NCBI GenBank assembly: GCA_964023275.1
Contig: OZ029927.1
Coordinates: 1 to 64,000, forward strand
Direction: 5' to 3'
Length of the DNA stretch: 64,000 bases
Source of the DNA: Norana najaformis
Taxonomy: Eukaryota > Annelida > Clitellata > Crassiclitellata > Hormogastridae
Part shown: positions 53,405 to 63,970 of the stretch, piece by piece
Position numbering within the stretch: position 1 is the stretch's first letter
Layout: each line of letters opens with the position of its first letter
Program-made: the position numbers and the translations under genes
The notes under the pieces: model-generated
What the model saw: only the letters and a program-made list of their open reading frames with translations
What the model was told of the DNA's origin: nothing
The model's database searches: none

Positions 53405-53830
53405 ACAGGCATGCATGCATACATACATACACACATACATACATACGTATATACATACATACATACATACATACATACATACATACAGTTACATACATAC
53501 AGTTACATACATACATCATACCTACCTACATACATACATACATACATACATACATACATACACAGTTACATACACAGTTGCATACACAGTTGCATACACA
53601 GTTACATACACAGTTACATACACAGTTACATACATACATACACAGTTACATACACAGTTACATACACAGTTACATACACAGTTACATATATATACATACA
53701 TACATATATACACATACATACATACATACACACATACATACATACATACACACGTACATAAACACATACACATACATACATGCATACATACACACATACA
53801 TGTATACATACATACAAAGGTACATATAGG
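53405..53830. repeat. (CATA)n array with embedded 12-bp CACAGTTACATA units
   Basis: CATA tetranucleotides 53412-53830. Within 53560-53690 a 12-bp unit CACAGTTACATA (or GTTGCATA) is repeated about ten times, a higher-order variant grown inside the microsatellite. Confidence 0.92.
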
Positions 53831-54329
53831 TCTATACATGTACGTGTGCATACATACGCATGTAAACATAGTCCTAAGTGTAAATCTTCGAAATTTCTCA
53901 GGCCCCCGCATAAAAGCTGCATCAGGAAGACAAGCAAACTGTTTGACTGTCGTTGAGAGCGTCTCCGAATAAAGTACTCATGAGGCGGCGCTACATAAAT
54001 TTCTAATTACAATTACATTCTGCCCAGAGGCGTAACTTTGGTCTAAAAAGTGGGCGGTGCTAATTTCTTCTTCGTTCCCCTTTCGAATAATAAATCAATC
54101 GTATCTATATAAAACAGGCGAGAAATCGAAAACGTGAAATTGCCTTGTAAAGTCCGTCAACAGAGCAAAGTCAAGATTCACCGATAGGTGAGCGGGGTTT
54201 GAAACTTACAGCATCTGGTCGGATCTAAGCCAAGATTCAAGGTCTTGGCCACGGGTGAGTCTAGAACCGAGAACTTTCCTGTTAAGGCACGCAACTGTTA
54301 AATGATGAGAGTTTGTTGGCCAGTCGGAC
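53831..54329. other. LINE 3'-end-like piece and unassigned sequence
   Basis: GGCGGCGCTACATAAATTTC at about 53983 followed by TAATTACAATTACA looks like a LINE 3' end and tail. The rest is unassigned. Confidence 0.5.
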
Positions 54330-54436
54330 GTTTTGCTGTAGACGATTTTGTTTTGATTGGGCGCCTGTGAATAAGCTGGTTCCCGCGACTTAGCTTTCGT
54401 TGGGCGCTGTAGAAATCTGGAGATTACGATTAAGAC
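54330..54436 (+). mobile_element. LINE family-2 3' end
   Basis: GACGATTTTGTTTTGATTGG, GCGCCTGTGAATAAGCTGGT, CGACTTAGCTTTCGTTGGGC, GATTACGATTAAG. Confidence 0.78.
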
Positions 54437-56329
54437 GGTTCAAAGTAGGTTACGATGGGCGCAGCAGCTGAAAGCCCGTCATCCTCAGAACCAATTTCCT
54501 AAACCCTTGTTCTGGTAACAAACCAGCATTAGAAAAGCGCTATAGTCTAGTAGTGCAAAATGGAGCCAGCAATTTATGAAAATGGAAGGTTTACAGTTTA
54601 AACTCAAGCATATAATCTTAAGCTCCTCAATACGGTTTAGAACATTCGAGTTAAAGGCTGTCGACGCCTGAATCCTCGATGTTGGGTCTAAAAAAGGGCG
54701 CCGGCGCAGTTTTGAGGCTGGCATGGGGCACTAGCGGCCCCGCTAGAGGCCCAAAATTTCGTCGACCCATTTTAGTCATCGCTACTTTAGGCGGCTATTT
54801 AATGAAAATTCCGAAATGTCCTTGGACATTTTGCCCATCGCGGTTTATCTCATGATCAGGCATCAGTTGATGAAGTTCTACTGAATTTCATCAAACAAAT
54901 ACCAAGTCCTACCTGAATCATCACAATATCCATTCACAGTACTAGTGGCCTATCATACCGATTTGACTGTCTATCCTAGGCAAAGAGAAGACACATCGCC
55001 ACGTGAACTCACGTGAAAACGTTCGGTGAAGTGTCGCGAAATCCGTGACAGTTTACTACCAAAAACCGACTCTATTAACAAGTAGATTTACGACTTGTTG
55101 TTTACAAAGACCCTTCCCTAGTTACACACACAGACGTCACGAAATGTCGTATGTAAAGTTCGTTAGCCTCCCTGGTGAGCCTAATCAAGTTGGTCGGACA
55201 GAAGGATGGGTTGCCGTGCTCTGCAGCCACAGATCTTAAAACAGTCTCTTCATGTTTTCAGACCATTGACCCAGATAAACTGTTATCGGCTTAATAGATT
55301 TGCCTATATTTCTGGTTTAGTCATATAAGTGGATACTCTGGCCTCTTTAAGCTACCATTCCCATCCCTTCATCACTTCCTCTGTCTCTCCCTGTCCTCTC
55401 AAAGCCTTCAAAGGCAATCTACTGATATAGCTAACGAGGCATTATATAATTAGATGAACTGAATGAACGAAGGCATAACAGTGGCGGCCCTAGATTAGCT
55501 GTCAGTAAATAGGTTGAATAGTGTGTCTGCAGTGGCCCTTAAAATTGCACACATGTATAATAGGTTTGACCTCGAAAGAGTTTCTCTCAGCTTAAATGTC
55601 TGTTAAAACCGCCGATTGGTTTAAGCGAAGCCAATAGAATCAGCAACATTGGCTGCCAGGAAAAGGTTAGCCCCAACCATACATCGGCTGCCATGAGCAG
55701 GGCTGTTAAAAGTAAATGCTCTATTGCGTTAATAAGGAGGTTCCCATTCATATACAATACAAGCAACATTGGCACCAAACCATGCAAGTAGGATCAATCA
55801 CGAGTCCAACTTTTGCACTGCAGAGTAACAACACTGACCTATCTGTCTCCAAAGACACTCCTGAGCACCGTCGTCGCAGGGTTCAAGGGGAGAAAACTTG
55901 TGCCCAGCAGCTATTGAAGAGGGCACCATTTTATTGTTATTATCGTTAATCATAAAGCGCTAATTTATTAACTCACCTGAAAAGTGCAGGTATGTGGAAA
56001 AGATAGGTCTTCAATCACCAAGTTTTAATGCAAGGATGAACATCTGGTATTCAAATCCTGATGTGTTTGACTTGGCTCAACGCCCTTGTGCTTGCCAGCA
56101 TCATATCCACAATGCCTAGCTGTCGTTCTCTAATATACTCGCACATATGTATCGTCAGGTATGACAACACGTAGGCCTATTTAAGCATCTTTTTCAACCC
56201 CTTAAGGGTTCTTTTTCGACTTGCTTATCCACCTGTACATTATAATAACCGGCGTTACAGAAATTGCTAGATTGAATAGAACATGTTAACAAATATTGAA
56301 AGAACATGTTAACAGTCACTGACGAATCA
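54437..56329. other. Module-poor stretch, no recognised gene
   Basis: One LINE-like end near 55435-55475 (GCATTATATAATTAGATGAA then CTGAATGAACG). No module A or B recognised. Frames at 54485, 55587 and 55716 carry no motif I know. Confidence 0.45.
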
Positions 56330-57020
56330 TTGAGGATATTGAACATCGTTTTGTCAATCTAAATATTTTAAAAATTAATTCCATTGATAAGTTTCCAACT
56401 TCAGTGTTCATGCATCAATATCGACATAAATTATTGCCATCGAAGTTTGATGGCTACTTCAACATCACCGATCATCACTCATATTTTACTAGGACTCAGG
56501 GTAATTATTATGCCAGTTTTGCTTGCACCAACACTCTATTATTCAATATTAAATGTGCTGGCCCTTCAATCTGGAACGCAGTACCAATGAGCATTCGTAT
56601 GTTGTCAATTTTGAAATTGTTTAAAAGGCAGATGCGTCAGTATTTGACAACATCTGTTTGACTGCTAACTGAATTGTTTATACAAAGAATTAGTTTTTTG
56701 CTTCTTTTTTCTGAGTTTTCTATAGGACTATCTAATGCACTGGACTTGTACTTAGTTTTATTTTCAGTTTAATTTATGTACGGATTGTACATAACTTACT
56801 TAGTTTGCTTACATAATGATACTTGCTTTGTTTACATTTCGATTGCCATCTTACGTTATTGATGTTAATAGGTGACCCTATTTAAGCGGGAGCCTGGTGC
56901 CTTCTGGGTTTGCCTTTTGTATCCTGGCAAACTATACGTTTTATGTGTAACCTGATATGTTGAATTTGGGATCAATAAAAGCGTCGATCAATCGATCAAT
57001 CAATCAATCAATCAATCAAT
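56330..57020 (+). pseudogene. CR1/Rex-like LINE C-terminus and 3' UTR (family 3)
   Basis: One frame reads ILKINSIDKFPTSVFMHQYR, HKLLPSKFDGYFNI, HSYFTRTQGNYYASFACTNT, FNIKCAGPSIWNAVPMSIRM and ends QMRQYLTTSV at 56659. This is the usual LP..F..YF....H.Y.TR......GP.IWN.LP..IR C-terminus of CR1/Rex-like LINEs. The 3' UTR includes GTGACCCTATTTAAGCGGGA, TTTGTATCCTGGCAAACT, GTGTAACCTGATATGTTGAA and GGGATCAATAAAAGCGTC, then a (CAAT)n tail 56985-57024. The ORF stub is intact, so probably young. Confidence 0.85.
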
Positions 57021-58128
57021 CAATTATTCTGAACCCAGTACTCCGAACGCAGCATTAACCCTCTTCCGTGGATCAAATTCCTTCCAGCATCATGTGCATC
57101 GTTTGACAACAGGCGAAACTATCGTTTCCAGTTCATATGTTTTACAAGCAAAGTTCGGTTCTACTGTTATTTTTTGCCTTTGATCAGAAGCTAAGCTTCA
57201 CATTTATTTTCTTTTGGAGGATTACTCCAGTGCATCTGTCCAAACCTTTTAAAAGTCCAAGATTGATTAGACCAGAGAGTAGATCCACAGAGAGGTTCCT
57301 AACAGATGCTTCATCAATGATCATATATCAATTATTCTCCAAACAAATCATTCACAGAAAGGGTTTTAAACCATTTAAGGTGACAATGCTAAAAGCCATC
57401 TTGATCCCGACGGTCTTCTATCATGAAGCACAACAACTCATGGAACAAATGAATTCGACTAATTTCAGTCCAAGCATCACAAAAAGAAACAATTTACGCT
57501 TCAACAACAGATCCGTGTTCAGTCAATAACCAATTAGAATAATAAACAAATTTTTCAGGTATAATTTGGGATTTGAACAGCATTTCAAATATTCCTCAGC
57601 AGAAGATAATTATATCTTTCTCGGTGTTCCTTTTACAGACCAATTGATAATCTTCTGATCTTTGCAGACCCAGATTCTTCAGCACACTGCAGCTTGATTA
57701 TCATCGTCGTCGTCGTCGTCATCATCATCATCATCATCATCGTCATTATCATCGTTGTCGTCATTTCCTGAAACCTATCATTTGGGTGCGAATAAATGAT
57801 CTCCTTTCTTCTCAGTCATTAGTCAAAGTCAAAACTGTCCTCATGTTTAGTCTAAATCTCGTTATGTCTTCGTTTCTATTCCCTATACAACAGAGTGTGC
57901 TTTTCCGTTGCTTATGGCTTTAGGATCAATAAAGTACCTTACTGATGTTATTAGGTGACCCTATTTAAGCGGGACTCTTGTCCCTTCTGAGTTTGCCTTT
58001 TGTATCCTGGCAAACTGTAAGTTTTACGTGTAACCTGATATGTTGAATTTGGGATCAATAAAAGAGTCAATGAATGAACGAATAAATGAATGAATGAATG
58101 AATCAATCAATTATTCTGAACCCAGTAC
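57021..58128 (+). mobile_element. Family-3 LINE insertion with 21-bp target duplication (composite)
   Basis: CAATTATTCTGAACCCAGTAC occurs at 57021-57041 and again at 58108-58128, so 57042-58107 (1.07 kb) is inserted next to the tail of the family-3 copy at 56330-57020. The last 160 bp (57947-58107) are the same 3' UTR (GTGACCCTATTTAAGCGGGA ... GGGATCAATAAAAGAGTCAA plus tail). The preceding 900 bp differ: frame 57137-57529 (130 codons) is not recognised, and CTTTAGGATCAATAAAGTAC at about 57920 looks like another LINE 3' end. The insert is therefore chimeric or itself contains older insertions. Confidence 0.75.
57700..57770. repeat. (CGT)n/(CAT)n trinucleotide run
   Basis: CGTCGTCGT followed by CATCATCAT and mixed units. 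Confidence 0.85.
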
Positions 58129-58469
58129 AGCACAGGGTCTCCAAATGTGACCTCCTTCGCTTCCTCTCCCTCATCTGCCTTATAGATGGGTCATTCAGGA
58201 AGGTATCGTTTTACTCGCCAGGTGGCACTACAGATAATTGTTCTCACTAATCTCTATGTTTTAAGATGACGTCGCATTGTATTAGCGTCGATATAACTGC
58301 ACAAATTTGAAGCAGAAATGGTTCTTCGATAACCAACGAATTTATAATTTTCTACTGCATTTTGAGTGGCAAGTGTTATTCCGTTATTGTATATTAGTTG
58401 TGGCTACCTTACCTAACAGTTTTGTGCTCTTAAATGAGCAAGCATTGAATCCACCGCACAAAAGTGAAA
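58129..58469. other. Unassigned stretch
   Basis: Nothing recognised; it leads into the composite segment. Confidence 0.4.
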
Positions 58470-58615
58470 AATATATAACGTCGGCAAAAGCAATTTAAAG
58501 GTGTCTTACCAGAGACTTTCTTTAACGATATGTTACGAATGTCATCGACGTCGACCTTGCATTACACACCACAATTTTGTAAGACAATTACTGGTTATTT
58601 TTGACTTATCAAGTG

Positions 58616-58757
58616 TTAAGCGACATAACTCCGCCACTGCCTTGTTTGGGAGTAGTGGCAGTCCCAAGCCTGGATAAAGGAGTAGGGCGACGGCAACGGC
58701 CTTTGATGCCATAAGCTGTCGTTAAACTGAGGAACTACTACTACTACTTAACGACAT
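58616..58757 (+). mobile_element. Element C with 10-11 bp target duplication
   Basis: Body 58627-58747 (AACTCCGCCACTGCC to GAGGAACTACTACTACTAC), flanked by TTAAGCGACAT (58616-58626) and TTAACGACAT (58748-58757). The target is the head of a module A copy. Subtype 2. Confidence 0.9.
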
Positions 58758-59104
58758 CTTGTGGCTATGAAGGTCGTTAACGTTGACCTTAACTTTCCCT
58801 ACAAAGAAAATATACGGAAGTTGAACGAACTCCGTCTACGGGTTAGTAGTTTCCAATGTTTCAAGACAGCTTGTGGCATCAAAGGCCGTCGACGTCGATG
58901 GGAAATAAATTTGTGCAGTTATCACTGTTTTTTATGGTTAGCTACTTTTACAGATCTACTGGTTGAACGAAAACGAGGCATATAAAGCGTCGTATAAAAA
59001 CCGTCATCAGAATCTAGTATTCTAAGTTATTTCATTGTATGCGGCGGTGTTTAAAGACATCTTTTGGCTGTCATTACCTTTGCGCTTTTGCCCTAACACA
59101 TCTC

Positions 59105-59355
59105 CGCCCTCTAATCACTTCATCCTTAAAATCTGGAAATCGCTCCATAGCCATAGTCTCCACCCCTCTGGAATAAAAACTAAAGCCACAATGAAAATGA
59201 TTATCTTATGCAGCGGACCCATCTACGCTTCACCCTTTGCATTTTCTGCGCAGGTCTTTCACCGAAAAACCGAAAACGCTCCTCTTCAGCAGATCATATC
59301 TTAATTCCTCTTCTTCCTCTTATCTATCTTCCCCGTTCCAATTCCAAATACCATC
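59105..59355 (+). pseudogene. LINE family-2 C-terminal segment, copy 3
   Basis: TTCATCCTTAAAATCTGGAA, ATCGCTCCATAGCCATAG, TTCTGCGCAGGTCTTTCACC, GAAAACGCTCCTCTTCAGC, CACCATCCACCGTAGCCGTC. Decodes in part to ILKIWKSLHSHS / LKSGNRSIAIV. It passes into module A (GACGTCGACCTTACCTTA), as in the 20.3-kb copy. Confidence 0.72.
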
Positions 59356-59660
59356 CACCGTAGCCGTCTGACTGACTTGGACCTTGACCTGACGTCGACC
59401 TTACCTTATTCTTAGTCTTGCGATGCCCTAAATATAGGGTTCTGTTTGGACACCTTTTAAACGATTACTTCAAAGTTATATGTATCATTTTTCCTTCAAA
59501 CGGTAATGCTGTCAAACAAAACTCCAGAACTAAGCGAAAGTCGATGACAACAGCTGTGGCAGCCACTGGATGTCGTTAAAAACTAGATAACTGCATATAT
59601 GCGTTTAGTTTCTATTTAACGATCCTTCGATTAACAAAGATGATTAGCGGTCGCTTCAAA

Positions 59661-60328
59661 AGCGATGCTCCAAGTTATTAGGACAACTTTAAATCCGTTT
59701 CTAACGACATCTTGTGGCTGCCAGAGATGCTGAAGTCGACTTCTGCTCGTAGCCTCAACTGCAACACCTAACTACGATTAGTATCAGTTCCTGTGCTTAA
59801 CGACATCTTGTGGCATCAAAGGCCGTTGACCGCCCTCCTCCTTTTTCCAGGCTTGGGACGGGCACTACCCGAATAAATGCAGGGGCGGAGGTAATTCCTT
59901 TGCAACTGAACGTCAATGAGAAATATACAAAGTTGAATATACGGCATTGATGGTGTCCCAAAAAAGCTCTTAATATTTGAAGCATCGAATATTTAGCGAC
60001 ATCTTGTGGCTGCCAAGGTCGTTGAAGTCCACTTAACCTTGCATACAGAACCAACATCTGGTCAAATGAAAAACATATAACTGCTACTAATAACCTAGCG
60101 ATTAGTAGTGGCTGATGCTTACATATCGTTTAGAGTCAACCTTCAGACAGTTGGAAAACTCGATTTTTACAACGTTTAGGCCAAGAATCTTCTTCACTTT
60201 CGTTCATTTTTATTTCCTCGATTAAACAAGCCAAAATGCATGGTAGGATCGTCGCTAAAAACGCTGACAACCACAAGATGTCGTTAAGCACTTTATACCG
60301 CTGGGGAACGAATAATAATAGACTCTCT

Positions 60329-60329
<1 letters not shown>
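59661..60329. other. Composite-repeat stretch
   Basis: Forward A at 59698-59745. Element C (minus) at 59782-59891 (CAGTTCCTGTGCTTAACGAC). Degenerate reverse B (59925-59965) followed by forward A (59990-60035). Reverse A at 60240-60290 (GACAACCACAAGATGTCGTT). Confidence 0.65.

Positions 60330-60402
<73 letters not shown>
60330..60402. repeat. (ATC)n microsatellite, probable LINE tail on the minus strand
   Basis: About 24 ATC units; the adjacent AAGATCCATGGGCAGAAAGC...TCTCCATAATCTGCGG would be the minus-strand LINE 3' end, as at 6545-6600. Confidence 0.8.
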
Positions 60403-60404
<2 letters not shown>

Positions 60405-60461
60405 AGATCCATGGGCAGAAAGCCGATAGTTGTCCACCCTTCTCCATAATCTGCGGTCCTG

Positions 60462-60662
60462 TGGGACCCGGTAGCCGAATGGTTAGTAAATATTCGATGC
60501 TCGGCTTGTAACGCGGAGAGTACGGGTTCGAGCCTTCCATGAGACGGTTATTGCGTAGGGACCATGAGCAAGTCCTTCACTCACAATTGCTCAGCGCCAT
60601 CGATTGATGCCAAGTCAGTAGATAGGGGCGCATAATAAATGTAGAAATAATAATAATATTCC
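60462..60662 (+). mobile_element. tRNA-Thr-like SINE
   Basis: The head resembles a tRNA gene: box A GGTAGCCGAATGGTTAG (about 60470-60485), anticodon arm GCTCGGCTTGTAACGCGGAG (loop CTTGTAA, anticodon TGT, Thr) and box B ACGGGTTCGAGCC (about 60522-60534). The unrelated body ends with CAGCGCCATCGATTGATGCC, GGGGCGCATAATAAATG and an (AAT)n tail (60645-60660). The 3' CGCCATCGATTGATGCC motif matches LINE family-L ends at 32.01 and 41.90 kb. Pol III transcription is expected for such SINEs. The only clear tRNA-derived unit in the window; no terminal CCA or good acceptor stem, so not a tRNA gene. Confidence 0.85.
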
Positions 60663-60742
60663 TGTGACAGACTCTTCTTAGACACCTTTAAATCATTTTT
60701 GTTAAAGTCGTATACTTCTATATAATATTATAAAAGTGGTTT
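60663..60742. repeat. Forward module B
   Basis: CTTAGACACCTTTAAATCAT at 60678 then TATAATATTATAAAAG. Confidence 0.75.
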
Positions 60743-60862
60743 TAACTCTGCCAGTGCCTTGTTTGGGGATAGTGCCAGTCCCAAGCCTGGATAAGGGAGG
60801 AGGGCGAAGGCAACGGCCTTTGATGCCATAAGATGTCCTTAGACATTGGAGTCTACTGCTAC
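60743..60862 (+). mobile_element. Element C copy
   Basis: AACTCTGCCAGTGCCTTGTT, TAGTGCCAGTCCCAAGCCTG, ATAAGATGTCCTTAGACATT, GGAGTCTACTGCTACTG. Subtype 1, inserted immediately upstream of repeat D copy 3. Confidence 0.82.
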
Positions 60863-60865
60863 TGC

Positions 60866-61105
60866 GCTGCCGTACTCGGGTGGTGTTGGAAGTCAGCGGA
60901 ATGTATGCGATAAAGTTCAGCTGAGGAGAAGGAACAGATAAAGGAGTGAAATGAGGAGAAAATGCAAACATGCCACCGAATTCCAACATAACAATGTTTC
61001 AATGCATTGGTTAATGAAGAACAAAACCGGGTTCAAATCAAACTGAACAGATAAAACAACAGGTTACGCTTAGGTACCTTTCAAAATCGCTTTTACTGGC
61101 GCTAT
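60866..61105 (+). repeat. Dispersed repeat D, copy 3
   Basis: Collinear with 1985-2235 through to the B-like GGTACCTTTCAAAATCG and GCGCTATATATTCGCCGTGG. Confidence 0.8.
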
Positions 61106-61124
61106 ATATTCGCCGTGGTCATCT

Positions 61125-61262
61125 TACCATTGGCAAAACTCCGCCACTGCCTTGTTTGGGGGTAATGCCAGTCCCAAGCCTGGATAAAGCAGGCGGGCGA
61201 CGGCAACGATTTTTCGTGCCATAAGCTGTCGTTAAACTGAGGAACTACTGCTACCGTTGACA
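61125..61262 (+). mobile_element. Element C with 11-bp target duplication and an empty site
   Basis: Body 61136-61251, flanked by TACCATTGGCA (61125-61135) and TACCGTTGACA (61252-61262). The corresponding position in repeat D copy 1 (about 2240-2262) is uninterrupted, giving a pre-insertion allele within the same window. Subtype 2. Confidence 0.88.
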
Positions 61263-61719
61263 TCGACCTTACCGTATATTCCTGGTCAAAGGACTAACAT
61301 TCATTGATGGTTTAGCAATCGAACGAATGTGAGAAATGTAATTATCAGGTTGGCAAAAGCAATTTAAAGGTGTGTAAACACAGAGACCTTTAAAATCCCT
61401 ATAGTTATTAGTTTCGGGTGTCAGTGACTTCTTATGGCTCTCAGGACAGTGAAACATCGACCTTTCGTTACTCCATATGAAAGTTGGAATGTTGTAGTCT
61501 AAGATCAAAATTGTTTTCTGCTGGTTCCCAATAAATACCAATCCTATGACATATGTAGAATTATGTATTTAATATTCAGTTTATAAGGACATCTTTTGCC
61601 CTCCCGGCGGTTGAACTGTCTGGAAAAGAACCTAGCGATTGAACAATGATAAGGATTATATAGAAGGAGAATGAGCGCATTAAAGGTCTCTAACACGAGC
61701 CAAATCACTATTTAGCAAT
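61263..61719. other. Composite-repeat stretch
   Basis: Module A tail (61263-61280), GCAATCGAACGAATGTGAGA, reverse B (61345-61380), forward A (61428-61475), and a degenerate reverse B (61670-61698). Confidence 0.65.
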
Positions 61720-61965
61720 ATCGAATCCTTCTTGAGACTGACTGACTGACTGGATGACTGGCTGACTGACCCAAGGTTCACCGACATCATATGTCTTACT
61801 TTGACCTTTGACGTCTTTAAAGTTCTTGTTTATTTGCAGTTCATTGTTTATTGTTTTTCTATTTTATTCTGCATTGAGATCGTTTGCCATGTTTTGTTCT
61901 TGTATTTTGCCCCTATCTTTAATGTTTCATCTGGCCTTAATATCCTTTTTGAACTCCGATTTGAA
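61720..61965 (+). repeat. Repeat H, copy 4
   Basis: Short (TGAC)n core (61736-61770) then CCAAGGTTCACCGACATCAT, GACGTCTTTAAAGTTCTTGT, TGCAGTTCATTGTTTATTG, GAGATCGTTTGCCATG and CTTTTTGAACTCCGATTTGA. Confidence 0.75.
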
Positions 61966-62078
61966 TAAGTAGTTCTATTGTTTAAGGACATCTTATGCCA
62001 TCAAAGGCCGTTGACGTCGCCCTTCTACTTTTTCCAGGTTCGGACTAAACGCTACCTGAGTACGGCAGTGGCGAAGTT
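61966..62078 (-). mobile_element. Element C copy
   Basis: AGTAGTTCTATTGTTTAAGG, CCGTTGACGTCGCCCTTCTA, GCAGTGGCGAAGTT. Diverged. Confidence 0.75.
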
Positions 62079-62427
<349 letters not shown>

Positions 62428-62597
62428 GAGACAGACAAACAGACAGAGAAACAGAGACAGACAGAGCTAGACAGACAAACAGACAGACAAGCAACAGACA
62501 AAAAATGGGGGGTGTTTAGACATATTATGGCATCTAGAACTGTAGGCGTCAATCACGTTACATGTAAAGTGGAAACAGTTCATCCATCCATGTAGTT

Positions 62598-62710
62598 TCT
62601 AGTTCCTCAGTTTAACGACAGCTTATGGCATCAAAGGCCGTTGCCGTCGCCCTCCTCCTTTATCCAGGCTAGGGACTGGCACTACTCCCAAACAAGGCAG
62701 TGGCGGAGTT
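62598..62710 (-). mobile_element. Element C copy, near-consensus subtype 2
   Basis: TAGTTCCTCAGTTTAACGAC, AGCTTATGGCATCAAAGGCC, GTTGCCGTCGCCCTCCTCCT, CAAACAAGGCAGTGGCGGAG. Very close to the 26.0-kb copy read in reverse; target duplication not evident. Confidence 0.88.
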
Positions 62711-63500
62711 AAATCCAGTCGTTGAACAAAATAACAATTATATATACCCGAAAGAAAACAATATAAAGGTGTCTAAGGGTATATGTTTTATTAATATTAT
62801 TATTAATAATGTTTGTTGACAATGCGGCGTATACTATGTTATGGTGACAATGAGGCATATAATCATGACGCCGGAAAAATCGACTTAAAGATGTCTAAAC
62901 GAAACCTGATTGATATCAGTAGTTGGCCTAATCGTCATTCGTTAACCCGAGATTTCTAAAGCGCCATTTAAAATCTAATCCCAGGGCAACAGTCTATACA
63001 GGAGCGCTGCGTCAAGTCAGAGGGGTTGCCAAGAGGTACCATGCAAAGAGCAATATGAGGATGCTAGAAGACCAGAGAGGAAAGAAGACAAAAACTGTTG
63101 AAGTGGTTTGTGCTTAGCTCGAGATGAATAGGAAGGCCGAGGACTGGATGGACTAGGGTTTGGTTTCTTCAAAAGATGAAACTTCTGTTTTAAGTGGAAA
63201 GCCACAGAAGTCCGGTAGGGGGCCAGCGAGAAAGATAATAAGAAAGTAAATATATTCGCGATTAACTTAGTTAATAAACTTATAAATAAATTAATTAGCT
63301 CGTTAGTTTGCAATGAAGAAGAAAACAAGAAAGAATATAGGAAAACAGAAGAAAATAAAGGCAGAATTGAGGAAGGAACTCAAGATGGAAAGGAAAACTT
63401 GACTTTACAACATAACATTAAACCTGTCCACTGAACGTCGATACTCGCACGGAAACCAGTAGAACGTATTTGCGTAAATATTATTAGATTCTATGGTCAA
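62711..63500. other. End of the composite zone, then unassigned
   Basis: Reverse B copies at 62757-62780 and 62878-62902, a degenerate LINE family-2-like end at about 62930-62975, then AT-rich sequence with no recognised gene (63017-63328 minus frame has no known motif). Confidence 0.5.
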
Positions 63501-63700
63501 ATGGTTCTAGAAAATGACTGACTACGTTTGCGAGTATTTACGGACTGAGTACTTGTTATGTGCTAAACATGAGTACCTGGTACAGAGGTGGCACGGGTAC
63601 TTGCAGTCATCCTGTCGACGCTTTCAGTGTCCTTGCAGTACTTGTAGGCAAATACTACAGTGTTCACACTGGTACTACTCTCCACTTCATTGCACAAACC
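63501..63700. other. Unassigned stretch
   Basis: Open frames with no recognisable motif; directly upstream of a LINE 3' end and possibly part of the same copy. Confidence 0.35.
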
Positions 63701-63880
63701 AAACAGCTCGTAGGAGCGCCATCGATTCTGCTTCTCTGCCTTTCTCCCTCTCTCTTCCGCAAGACCTAGAAGACCATTTTGTTCCCCTGCTGTGGCCCTG
63801 GGTTGTCCGGCCGGGAGCGCCTCTCGTGAGTCTAACTTCAAGTGGCGCTTTATAAGTTCTTGATTACGGTTACGACTCAT
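63701..63880 (+). mobile_element. LINE 3' end with TTACG tail
   Basis: TTCTCCCTCTCTCTTCCGCA, GGGAGCGCCTCTCGTGAGTC, AGTGGCGCTTTATAAGTTCT and TGATTACGGTTACGACTC. Resembles family-2/CR1 3' ends but with a different UTR. Confidence 0.6.
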
Positions 63881-63909
63881 GCTTAGAACTGAAATGTAAA
63901 TGAAATCTC

Positions 63910-63970
63910 ATTCATCATCATCATCACCTTCGTCATCATCATCGTCGTCGTCGTCAGCAGCAGCAGCTAC
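63910..63970. repeat. (CAT)n/(CGT)n/(CAG)n run
   Basis: Trinucleotide run at the right edge. Confidence 0.9.

Larger units (their letters stand above)
58470..59660 (+). repeat. Composite segment, copy 2 (partner 19840-20900)
   Basis: Order: reverse B (58472-58506), A (about 58525), element C insertion (58627-58747), A (58748-58795), AATATACGGAAGTTGAACGA, an A/C-like head (58850-58895), A (59050-59080), LINE family-2 C-terminal segment (59105-59350), forward B (59445-59485), reverse A (59540-59580) and GTTTCTATTTAACGATCCTT. Same order and same LINE junctions as 19840-20900. Confidence 0.8.

Noticed and set aside
53122-53972. Several 100-185 codon frames in the GGAAGAGG and CATA arrays
   Set aside because: Microsatellite translation only.
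57137-57529. 130-codon frame as a host gene
   Set aside because: It lies wholly within an inserted segment bounded by a 21-bp duplication and shows no recognisable motif.
60470-60540. Functional tRNA-Thr gene
   Set aside because: Arms are imperfect, and the sequence continues into a SINE body with a microsatellite tail.
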